A DNA stretch of 6,919 nucleotides from CAYSHJ01 sp964589725 (GTDB taxonomy: Bacteria > Planctomycetota > Planctomycetia > Planctomycetales > Planctomycetaceae). The stretch spans positions 1-6,919 of the forward strand of contig CAZPUJ010000121.1 of the NCBI GenBank assembly GCA_964589725.1, written 5' to 3'. Of this stretch, positions 1 through 5,208 are shown in pieces. Each line of letters opens with the position of its first letter. The stretch's first letter is position 1. The notes beneath the pieces were generated by a model that searched no databases, was not told the origin of the DNA, and saw only the letters and a list, made by a program, of their open reading frames with translations. Made by a program: the position numbers and the translations under genes.

Positions 1-1
1 C

Positions 2-91
2 AAAGAATTGGAACAGGGCGGAGCTCGATGGCTGGCCTGGACGCTCTTCTGTCAACGCTTCACCCACCCTCTCGCGAGAGTCGGCGCATGA
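2..91 (+). CDS. Possible C-terminal tail of an upstream gene (partial)
   Basis: An open frame enters the window at its left edge and ends in TGA at 89-91, encoding 29 residues that begin KELEQGGARWLAW. The composition (mixed charged, aromatic and aliphatic residues) is compatible with a real protein end, but I recognise no family. Another frame stays open across the same bases to a TGA at 178-180, so the choice of frame is uncertain. Extending the sequence leftwards would settle it. Confidence 0.22.
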   Translation, partial: KELEQGGARWLAWTLFCQRFTHPLARVGA

Positions 92-309
92 CTCGAAGCC
101 GAACTGGTTCGCTATTCCTTCGTTCGTGCAGAACTTTCATCTGCTACTCTCCTCCGGCTTTTACCGGCGCTTTCCCTGACCCCGGCTCGCGCGCAAAGTG
201 CGTCGTGCGCCCGGCAGGCGGTACGGCAAGCGAATTCCTCTGGACGCACAGGTCCAAAATTGGGACAAGCCGCTCACCTGGGAGGGGGCGTGAATGCGGA
301 GAAACAAGG
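92..309. other. Region with no recognised gene, upstream of the lipoprotein gene
   Basis: An open frame runs through this stretch from an ATG at 28 in frame with the lipoprotein gene. Its translation is rich in Arg, Ser, Pro and Thr, resembles no family I know, and would place the signal peptide 94 residues inside the protein. I therefore treat this stretch as non-coding leader. It probably contains the promoter of the gene at 310, but no convincing -35/-10 pair is visible. Confidence 0.4.
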
Positions 310-597
310 ATGTTGTCTCGTGCCTGCCGTCTTTTCGTTGCCGTCGTGCTGCTGTTTGGTCTCATCGGATGTGCCGTTGTCGAGTCGACGAAGACGGTGA
401 CTCGTGAGTCGATGAAATCGCTGAAGCCTCGCTCCGGTGGTTATCGTGACGGCACGGAGACGACCGATGACGAATGGGCTGACCTCGGCGAGTCCGCTCG
501 CGCCGCGCGATCGAAAGAGACGAGCGACGACCCGCTCCGCAAGTGGATGCTGTCCCCCAAAGCCATCAGCATCGAACGCAATTTGGGGATCGAGTAA
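310..597 (+). CDS. Small predicted lipoprotein, 95 aa, function unknown
   Basis: The start is the ATG at 310, preceded 8 nt upstream by GGAG (298-301), and it puts a classical signal peptide at the N-terminus. Residues 1-7 form a basic N-region (MLSRACR), 8-19 are hydrophobic, and LIGC at 18-21 is a good lipobox. Signal peptidase II would cleave before Cys21 and leave a lipid-anchored periplasmic protein. Residues 22-95 are hydrophilic and charged, rich in Asp, Glu, Arg, Ser and Thr, with no recognisable enzyme motif and probably little fold. The last part (residues about 77-95), WMLSPKAISIERNLGIE-like, resembles a C-terminal signature I associate with small planctomycete lipoproteins, from memory only. 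The gene is separated by 57 nt from the convergent NPCBM gene (stop at 655). No partner can be inferred. An upstream in-frame ATG at 28 would hide the lipobox and is rejected. Confidence 0.75.
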   Translation: MLSRACRLFVAVVLLFGLIGCAVVESTKTVTRESMKSLKPRSGGYRDGTETTDDEWADLGESARAARSKETSDDPLRKWMLSPKAISIERNLGIE

Positions 598-654
598 CCC
601 CGCCGCCGCGACAAGCACGATGTCATCCTCTCGGTTGCTTTTGGGTTCTCCATT

Positions 655-1992
655 TCATCGCAGCAACACTGCGTCGCACCAATCGACCTGATCCTGCGCA
701 TCGCCCAGTTCGCCGAAGTCCACGATCAGCGTCATCCGCTTTGCACCGGAGAGGTCAATTTCCGGCAGTCGTTGCGGACCGCGCGTGCGAGTCAATGACT
801 TGACCTCGAACACGCGTCGCCCGTCGACTTCGACTGCGCACGTCACGTTGCCAGCTTGTGTCGTCGTGTCATCCAGCCCGATGACGGCGTAAAACCCCCG
901 GTACTTGCCGTCGAGTTCATACGTCGCGACCGAGCGACTGTGCAGGCCGACGCCCTTTGGAAACTCGCGTCCACCGAGCCGCAATGGACGACCAGTGACA
1001 CAGAGATCGCGCTGCAACGGCCACTCGCGAGCATTGGCCAAAAACGGCGTGTGCCGCATCTCGACTGGAGTCAGATCCGAAAGAAAGACCGCTCGCCCAC
1101 GCAACACGCGCAGTTCGGACACTGCCTCCAGCGGCAAGTCCCAGTGAACTCCGGTGACATGCGTGGCCTTGAGGACCGTCCCTTCGAGCCGGCTTTGCGA
1201 GACTCGCAGCGTGACGCGCGAACCGTCGACGAGCGATACCAGCCAGCACACCTCCGTCGTCGGCGGGAGCGTGAGCAATTCGCTGTTGAAGCCGATCTCG
1301 CGCACATCGCCGCTCGACAAGGTCACGTTCTCCGCGCCCGCGGTGAGTGTCAGCTTTCCGTCGCTCCACTCTTTCAATTCGCCGGCGATGACGTCTCCGT
1401 TGAACAATCGTAGTTCATCGCGCGCCTGTCGCCGATCGATCAGCCAGGCGGTAATCTCATCACGCCGCTCGTGAGCCCGCGGCAACGACAACGTCAACCC
1501 GCGCACGCTCTCCAATGGCAGACTCAACGTCGGCCAATCGCCGAACCGCATCCAATGGGCCTTGAGTTGCTCATCCTCGATCGCCGTGGCCTTGGCCACC
1601 AACCGATCTCCATTCGCCAACCACAGCGCCGCCCCACGCGGCTCGACGGCGTGCGTGCGATCTTTTGCGTTCGTGTGACCTTCAAACTGAACCGACACCA
1701 CGTCGCCCCATTTCCATGAACGAACACTGTCCGCATCGACGCTCAGCGAGTCCGAAGTGATCGCTCGCAACAGACCTGCAGACGTGCGGCCATCGGCGTC
1801 AAAGACCGTCACGCGCGGAAGATCGTCCGCGTGCAGGGTCGGCGTGCAGACGAAGACAAATTGCAAAATGCAAAGTGCGAATTGCAAATTGCAAATTAAG
1901 GAAAGCCAATGCTTCCAATGATCGATTTGCAATTTGCAATTTGCAATTTGCAATGCCATCCTCCGCGTCGGCTTGCTGTGACACTCAATCAT
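655..1992 (-). CDS. Secreted NPCBM-domain protein with four tandem beta-rich repeats, 445 aa
   Basis: The C-terminal part (residues about 305-445) is an NPCBM domain. It shows the hallmarks GVGLHSRS (347-354), YELDGKYRGF (358-367), IGLDD (371-375), EVDGRRVFE (388-396), EIDLSGAKRMTL (411-422) and a GDAQDQVDWCDA ending. The family is a galactose-binding-like beta-sandwich often found in carbohydrate-active or cell-surface proteins. Residues about 59-300 contain four imperfect repeats of 50-60 residues with a DG/NGD turn followed by beta-rich segments (near residues 66, 127, 198 and 256). The ATG at 1992-1990 overlaps the TGA of the upstream toroid gene as ATGA, which argues for translational coupling and decides the start. 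No Shine-Dalgarno sequence is evident, and an ATG at 1959 is the alternative. Residues 1-55 look like a signal peptide with a hydrophobic core at about 31-49 and a possible cut after LHA (53-55). Residues about 14-45 are encoded by a heptanucleotide fold-back array. No catalytic motif is visible, so a binding or structural role is inferred. Confidence 0.85.
   Translation of the reverse strand: MIECHSKPTRRMALQIANCKLQIDHWKHWLSLICNLQFALCILQFVFVCTPTLHADDLPRVTVFDADGRTSAGLLRAITSDSLSVDADSVRSWKWGDVVSVQFEGHTNAKDRTHAVEPRGAALWLANGDRLVAKATAIEDEQLKAHWMRFGDWPTLSLPLESVRGLTLSLPRAHERRDEITAWLIDRRQARDELRLFNGDVIAGELKEWSDGKLTLTAGAENVTLSSGDVREIGFNSELLTLPPTTEVCWLVSLVDGSRVTLRVSQSRLEGTVLKATHVTGVHWDLPLEAVSELRVLRGRAVFLSDLTPVEMRHTPFLANAREWPLQRDLCVTGRPLRLGGREFPKGVGLHSRSVATYELDGKYRGFYAVIGLDDTTTQAGNVTCAVEVDGRRVFEVKSLTRTRGPQRLPEIDLSGAKRMTLIVDFGELGDAQDQVDWCDAVLLR
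1858..1951. repeat. Fold-back heptanucleotide repeat array A, inside the NPCBM gene
   Basis: The left arm has six 7-bp units of type AAATTGC (1858-1899): AAATTGC, AAAATGC, AAAGTGC, GAATTGC, AAATTGC, AAATTAA. A 24-nt spacer (1900-1923) follows. The right arm has four units of the reverse-complement type (1924-1951): GATTTGC and three perfect AATTTGC. The arms can pair into a long hairpin. On the minus strand the array is translated as part of the N-terminus of the NPCBM protein: the right arm gives an IANCKLQI-like peptide and the left arm an ICNLQFALCILQF-like hydrophobic peptide. A second array of the same design lies at 3285-3391. Confidence 0.93.
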
Positions 1993-3086
1993 CGCTGAAA
2001 GATCGGCAAGTAATTGTTCGGCATCTGCAAAATGACCAACGCCATCGCCGTGCCGTACTCGATGCAGACGGTCGAGTCGGTCCAAGCACCGTCGGGAAGT
2101 TGGTCTCGCAGCAGCGTGTCGCGAATTGCCGGATACCACTGATCCCAATGCTCGCCCCCCGCGCGCCACATTGCTTGAGCGGCATAATAGTGTCCGTAGA
2201 AAAAGTGCCCTTCGTGCCGAGCCATCGTCCCGCGCGGCTTGTACCGCAAGAGGTAGCCCAAACCTCGCTCGACCTCTTTGCCTTCGTACAGCCCCGCGCT
2301 GTGCAGAGCCACGATGCCGGCGGCTGATCGAGGAAACGCACTCTCACCGCGGCGAACCAACTGATACCGAAAGCCGCCGTCCGAGTTTTGGCACTTCTTG
2401 ACGTAGTCGATGCAGCGATCGACAGTCTCTTTCGGCACATGCAGTCCGGCATTGCGAGCCGCTCGCAAGGCCATGATTTGACACACGGTCGCCGAGATGT
2501 CCGCCTCTTTCGGCTCTGGCTGATACCGCCAACCCCCCTCGGTGTTCTGCGTCTGCACGATCAGTCGGACGGCCCGTTCGAGCTTCCTGCGCACATCGGT
2601 GCGCTGACTCATGCCGTAGACCTCGGCGAGGTACAGTGTCGCGAAGCCGTGCCCGTACATCGGCCCGTACGATTCTTGTTCCTTGACATGAATGAAGCCG
2701 TTTGGCTTGGTGACCGAGACGATGAATTCAGTCGCGCGGTTCACCTGCTCGCCGTATGGCCCGCGTCCGGGCGTGCTGCCCGACGCCAGCAATGCGATGC
2801 CGCCGAGCGCCGTCACCGCCACGTTGCGACCGAAGCCGCTCCCCGATCCAAATGCCCCGTCCGCATGCTGCCGCGCCGCCAACCACGACAGGCCCTTGTC
2901 GATCGCCTGCTGCGTCTGCGGCGTGACGTGATCGCGCGGCGAGTTATCTAGCTTGGTCGAATCCTTCGGGTCCGCCACAGCTCGCGCGAGGTGTCCCAAA
3001 CCGACGCACGCGACGAGACCTGACAAGACGAACTCGCGGCGACCGAGCGTCTGAGACACGAGACGCGCCGCAGAACTCTCGACCAT
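1989..3086 (-). CDS. Tat-exported prenyltransferase/squalene-cyclase-like toroid protein, 365 aa
   Basis: The protein carries a twin-arginine signal, TLGRREFVLSG (13-23) with R16-R17, then a hydrophobic stretch and a likely cut after AVA (36-38), so it is exported folded. The mature part is an alpha/alpha toroid of the terpenoid cyclase/prenyltransferase type. It has four Q-x-x-x-G-W/F-like repeats at about 73-80 (QHADGAFG), 178-189 (QTQNTEGGWRYQ), 232-242 (KCQNSDGGFRYQ relative) and 329-337 (QLPDGAWTD), each after a helix pair. The DxDD motif of squalene-hopene cyclases is not seen, so cyclase activity is doubtful. In planctomycetes this family is common and largely uncharacterised. It is the first gene of a minus-strand operon; its TGA overlaps the next ATG (ATGA, 1989-1992). 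Start choice is uncertain. ATG 3086 has AGGA 9 nt upstream and gives a standard Tat N-region, while ATG 3137 (GGAG, 11 nt), ATG 3128 or TTG 3146 would lengthen the N-region. Confidence 0.85.
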   Translation of the reverse strand: MVESSAARLVSQTLGRREFVLSGLVACVGLGHLARAVADPKDSTKLDNSPRDHVTPQTQQAIDKGLSWLAARQHADGAFGSGSGFGRNVAVTALGGIALLASGSTPGRGPYGEQVNRATEFIVSVTKPNGFIHVKEQESYGPMYGHGFATLYLAEVYGMSQRTDVRRKLERAVRLIVQTQNTEGGWRYQPEPKEADISATVCQIMALRAARNAGLHVPKETVDRCIDYVKKCQNSDGGFRYQLVRRGESAFPRSAAGIVALHSAGLYEGKEVERGLGYLLRYKPRGTMARHEGHFFYGHYYAAQAMWRAGGEHWDQWYPAIRDTLLRDQLPDGAWTDSTVCIEYGTAMALVILQMPNNYLPIFQR

Positions 3087-3258
3087 CCTTCGTTTTCCTT
3101 GTTGGCTCTTGTTCGATGCCCGGTTCATGTCCGCCATGTTGTCCAAAACTCCGTCGAGAGTAAACTGTCAACCGGCCAGAGCGTTCGCGTCGTACGGTCA
3201 TCGGCTGGGACACGGCGGCGATTGCTCGATTCGTGGCGACCGGAGAACGTTGTGAGTC
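3087..3258. promoter_or_regulatory. Divergent intergenic region between the toroid operon and the TPR-like gene
   Basis: The two transcription units face away from each other here, so both promoters must lie in roughly this interval (shorter if the toroid gene starts at 3128-3146). On the minus strand a TTGACA (3171-3166) matches a -35 box perfectly, but the hexamer at the right distance (TTTTGG) is a poor -10 box. No clear plus-strand promoter is seen. Back-to-back arrangement of exported-protein genes suggests co-regulation, which is inference. Confidence 0.4.
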
Positions 3259-3265
3259 GGAGGAG
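3259..3265 (+). promoter_or_regulatory. Strong Shine-Dalgarno deciding the GTG start at 3274
   Basis: GGAGGAG lies 8 nt upstream of the GTG at 3274, an optimal distance. It is the best ribosome-binding site in the window. It makes GTG 3274 the preferred start of the TPR-like gene, even though this places the heptanucleotide array inside the coding region and gives an unusually long N-terminal extension before the signal peptide. Confidence 0.65.
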
Positions 3266-3273
3266 TCATTTCC

Positions 3274-4443
3274 GTGGCAAACGAAAATTGCGAATTGCCA
3301 ATTGCGAATCGCCAATTGCCAATTGGGGGACAGCCGCCGCGCGAGTGTGTGCCTGCCATTTGCCATTTACAATTCCCAATTTGCAATTTGCAATCAGCCG
3401 GCGTCGACTCAATCAAATCGCCCCTCCCGCGAGCACTCGTTTTCAGCCTTTTGTCTCTCTCGCTTCTGGCCGCATCCGATCTTCCCGCACAGGATCAAGT
3501 CATCTTGCAACTCGACAATCAGAGCAGCCGCATGGTTGTGCCTTGTTCGATCATCGAATACACGGGCGAGAAGATCACGGTGCAATTGAAGTCGGGCGTG
3601 CCGCGGAAGGAATATCCAGCGGAGCAGGTCATCGAGGTGCGCACCGAATGGCTGGACTCACACGAACGAGGCCGCAAGCTGCTGGCCGATCGAAAAATCG
3701 AGGACGCCGCGCGGGCGTTGCAGGAGGCGCTCGTCGCCGAAAAGCGCGCGTGGGTGCGGCGTGAGATTCTGGCACTCTTGGTGAAATGCGCGCTGCGGAA
3801 AGGAGACCGAGCGACGGCCGGCACGCGGTTCTTGATGGTCGTCGAGAGCGACCCGACGACTCGGCACTTCGGGTTGATCCCGTTGGTGTGGGCACCTGAG
3901 CAAACGGACGGAGCGACCAAATCCGCCGCGCGCGGTTGGCTGACGAGCGAGATCGACGTCGCCCGCTTACTCGGTGCGAGCTTGCTGCTGGACGATGGAC
4001 AACTCGGCGAGTCGGCTCAGCAAGAACTTGCCGCGTTGCAGCGTGGCCGCAACGAGCGAGTTCGTCTGCTCGCGCAAGCTCAATCGTGGCGGATCAAGCT
4101 GCGAGCGCTCGACGTGAGTGACCTGGAACTGCAACGCTGGGACGCTCGCGTCCGCGAGATGCCGTCGTCTCTGCGAGCCGGCCCGTCGTACTTGCTCGGC
4201 CGCGGCTGGGCCTTGCGTCGCGAACATGAACGAGCCGTGACCGCCTGGCTGTGGCTGCCGCTGATGGACGCCCCCGACCCGCGACTCGCCGCCCGCGCCG
4301 GCCTCGAAGCCGCCGAATCACTTCGACGCCTCGGCCAGAAAGACGACGCTCGCCGACTGCTCCAAGACATTGCGAGCCGCTTCCCCGACACAGAATTCGG
4401 TGAGGCGGCGGCGAGGCAAGTAAAAGTCGAGTCCGGCGAATGA
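3274..4443 (+). CDS. Exported TPR-like helical repeat protein, 389 aa, function unknown
   Basis: The start is GTG 3274, supported by GGAGGAG at 3259-3265. Alternatives are GTG 3349 and TTG 3388; the latter would give a tidy signal peptide with no array in the protein. Residues 1-40 are mostly encoded by the heptanucleotide array. A signal-peptide core lies at 54-67 (LVFSLLSLSLLAAS), with cleavage likely near 68-73. Residues about 75-126 form a small beta-rich module (IIEYTGEKITVQLKSG, then EYPAEQVIEVRTEW). From about 127 to the end the protein is helical and rich in Arg, Ala and Leu, with TPR-like hairpins. The clearest is at 340-389, where GQKDDARRLLQDIASRFPDT has the spacing typical of a C-terminal TPR. 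The gene is divergent from the toroid/NPCBM operon, and all three products are predicted to be exported. This suggests a shared envelope or periplasmic role, probably as a scaffold. No enzyme motif is visible. Confidence 0.8.
   Translation: MANENCELPIANRQLPIGGQPPRECVPAICHLQFPICNLQSAGVDSIKSPLPRALVFSLLSLSLLAASDLPAQDQVILQLDNQSSRMVVPCSIIEYTGEKITVQLKSGVPRKEYPAEQVIEVRTEWLDSHERGRKLLADRKIEDAARALQEALVAEKRAWVRREILALLVKCALRKGDRATAGTRFLMVVESDPTTRHFGLIPLVWAPEQTDGATKSAARGWLTSEIDVARLLGASLLLDDGQLGESAQQELAALQRGRNERVRLLAQAQSWRIKLRALDVSDLELQRWDARVREMPSSLRAGPSYLLGRGWALRREHERAVTAWLWLPLMDAPDPRLAARAGLEAAESLRRLGQKDDARRLLQDIASRFPDTEFGEAAARQVKVESGE
3285..3391. repeat. Fold-back heptanucleotide repeat array B, at the start of the TPR-like gene
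   Basis: The left arm has six units (3285-3326): AAATTGC, GAATTGC, CAATTGC, GAATCGC, CAATTGC, CAATTGG. A 30-nt GC-rich spacer (3327-3356) follows. The right arm has five units (3357-3391): CATTTGC, CATTTAC, AATTCCC, AATTTGC, AATTTGC. The design matches array A (six left units, spacer, inverted right units), but the units are more diverged, suggesting an older copy. Translated in the frame of GTG 3274, the left arm gives NCELPIANRQLPI and the right arm ICHLQFPICNLQ, echoing the peptide encoded by array A. Confidence 0.92.
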
Positions 4444-4475
4444 CCGCAATGACCGACGCGCGAAGACTGTGACGA

Positions 4476-4497
4476 GTTCGCCTGCCATCAGGCGAAC
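4476..4497 (+). terminator. Perfect hairpin just past the 4443 stop, possible terminator
   Basis: GTTCGCCTG (4476-4484) and CAGGCGAAC (4489-4497) form a perfect 9-bp stem with a 4-nt CCAT loop, 32 nt after the stop of the TPR-like gene. The sequence after the stem is A-rich with no T-tract, so a classical intrinsic terminator is not established. It may instead be the first unit of the palindromic repeat mosaic that follows. Confidence 0.4.
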
Positions 4498-4523
4498 GGC
4501 AACAGAAAAATTACGGGTAGTCG

Positions 4524-4642
4524 CGGTCGAGAGACTTCGGACCGAACTCTCACGAGTTCGGCTACGGGTACGATTTCTCCTGCCGTTCGCGTAACGCGGG
4601 CTTCGCCCGCAACCTTGCGCCCGCTCCCCCGCATCGAGGGAG
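4524..4642. repeat. Mosaic of short palindromic repeats
   Basis: Several hairpins follow one another. CGGTC/GACCG pairs 4524-4528 with 4540-4544. CCGAACTC (4542-4549) pairs perfectly with GAGTTCGG (4554-4561) over a TCAC loop. GCGGGC (4596-4601) pairs with GCCCGC (4605-4610) over TTC. CTCCC (4624-4628) can pair with GGGAG (4638-4642). The first two overlap and are mutually exclusive. The density of palindromes in non-coding DNA is typical of REP-like interspersed elements. I believe similar units recur in planctomycete genomes but cannot confirm it here. Confidence 0.6.
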
Positions 4643-4987
4643 AGGGGACCAATTTTGTGGACCATGAACGACGTACCTTGCAGGAACCGTGCGTGCGGTT
4701 CATGAGCGAAAAACGGTGGTTTGATGGGATTCCGAAGAAACGACTGAGATTACGGCACGACGGCGGGCGTTACATAAGGACGAGAGGCCGTGGGGGCCGA
4801 GGCAACATTGAGCTTCATCGTCAAGTCGGCCTGACTGCGCACATCGAGGTAGGCATTGGCGACTCTCGCCTCCCTTGCTCAACGTATTTGAACCGGCCGA
4901 CCGACTCCAGTCGCATGGTGAAAAGCGTCTCTTCAGACCGGCACTCCGTAGGCGGCCCCTGCGGAAGCGAACACCGGAAAAGTCTGG
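4643..4987. other. 345-bp stretch with no recognisable gene
   Basis: Open frames exist on both strands (for example 4615-5010 on +, 4700-4996 on -), but their translations are rich in Arg, Ser and Gly, run into the palindromic mosaic and transposon-like element, and match no family I know. One 42-codon minus-strand frame without stops (4878-4753) looks somewhat protein-like, with a segment VANAYLDVRSQADLTMKL, and could be a gene relic. A small palindrome, GAACCG (4684-4689) with CGGTTC (4696-4701), lies near the left end. The stretch may be decayed mobile or coding DNA. Confidence 0.4.
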
Positions 4988-4997
4988 AAAAATCATG
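4988..4997. repeat. Target-site duplication, left copy
   Basis: AAAAATCATG directly abuts the left terminal inverted repeat of the element at 4998-5153 and is repeated exactly at 5154-5163 on the other side. This is the footprint of a transposition event with a 10-bp staggered cut. Confidence 0.85.
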
Positions 4998-5153
4998 CAC
5001 GGCTGGCTAATTCGTCGTCTTGGGCAATCTGTAGCCCCGGCCCTTGTGGCCGGTTTGATTTGAATTCGTCGGAAAAGAAGCCAAAAGTCTCATCACTCGG
5101 GCCACAAGGGCCAGAGCTACAGGTTCCGTAGATTCAAGAATTAGCCAGCCGTG
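4998..5153. mobile_element. 156-bp non-autonomous transposon-like element (MITE)
   Basis: The ends are a perfect 16-bp inverted repeat: CACGGCTGGCTAATTC at 4998-5013 and its reverse complement at 5138-5153. Both are flanked by exact 10-bp direct repeats. Inside, after 15 unpaired bases on each side, a second inverted pair (5029-5051 with 5100-5122) matches at 21 of 23 positions. The whole element can therefore fold as two 54-nt arms around a 48-nt centre (5052-5099). It is far too short to encode a transposase and would need one in trans. A 10-bp duplication is compatible with several IS families (for example ISAs1- or IS4-type), and the terminal sequence alone does not let me choose. It lies 55 nt upstream of the tetR start. 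Confidence 0.85.
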
Positions 5154-5163
5154 AAAAATCATG
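5154..5163. repeat. Target-site duplication, right copy
   Basis: Second exact copy of AAAAATCATG, immediately after the right terminal inverted repeat. It ends 9 bp before the predicted -35 box of the tetR gene. Confidence 0.85.
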
Positions 5164-5172
5164 TGGGCATCC

Positions 5173-5201
5173 TTGGCTAGACCATCTGTCTAGATTATAA
5201 A
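5173..5201 (+). promoter_or_regulatory. Predicted sigma-70-type promoter of the tetR gene (leaderless)
   Basis: TTGGCT (5173-5178) and TATAAA (5196-5201) are separated by exactly 17 bp and resemble the TTGACA/TATAAT consensus. The -10 box ends 7 nt before the ATG at 5209, so transcription would begin at or next to the start codon and give a leaderless message. This fits the absence of any Shine-Dalgarno sequence in front of 5209. Confidence 0.6.
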
Positions 5202-5206
5202 TCTAG
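5177..5206. promoter_or_regulatory. Predicted TetR autoregulatory operator (overlapping palindromes)
   Basis: CTAGATT (5190-5196), ATA, AATCTAG (5200-5206) is a perfect 17-bp palindrome covering the -10 box. A second palindrome, CTAGAC (5177-5182), 5 nt, GTCTAG (5188-5193), overlaps it and lies across the spacer. Together they give three evenly placed CTAG cores. Dimeric TetR-family repressors usually bind such sites next to their own gene, and occupancy here would block RNA polymerase. Negative autoregulation is therefore inferred. Confidence 0.65.
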
Positions 5207-5208
5207 CC

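Noticed and set aside
28..309. N-terminal extension of the lipoprotein gene from the ATG at 28
   Set aside because: It would bury a good lipoprotein signal 94 residues inside the protein, its translation resembles no family, and ATG 310 has a well-spaced GGAG.
1993..2169. Upstream extension of the NPCBM gene to a start at 2169
   Set aside because: It would overlap the toroid gene by 180 bp, and the extra residues are Arg-rich shadow translation. The ATGA overlap at 1989-1992 gives a natural start.
3143..3171. TTGACA on the minus strand as promoter of the toroid operon
   Set aside because: The -35 match is perfect, but the hexamer 17 bp downstream (TTTTGG) is a poor -10 box, so it is not called as a promoter.
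1858..3391. CRISPR array interpretation of the short repeats
   Set aside because: Units are contiguous 7-mers without unique spacers, arranged as inverted arms, and no cas genes are present.
4684..4701. Possible group II intron domain V remnant (GAACCG...CGGTTC palindrome)
   Set aside because: The palindrome superficially recalls domain V, but the length, internal loop and neighbouring sequence do not fit, and no reverse transcriptase is present.
4488..4703. Minus-strand open frame of 71 codons across the palindromic mosaic
   Set aside because: It reads through the repeats, is very rich in Arg, Ser and Val, and has no recognisable domain or ribosome-binding support.
4750..4878. Protein-like minus-strand frame without stops (42 codons)
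   Set aside because: It is bounded by stops on both sides, has no ATG or supported start, and I recognise no family. It may be a relic, but coding is not supported.
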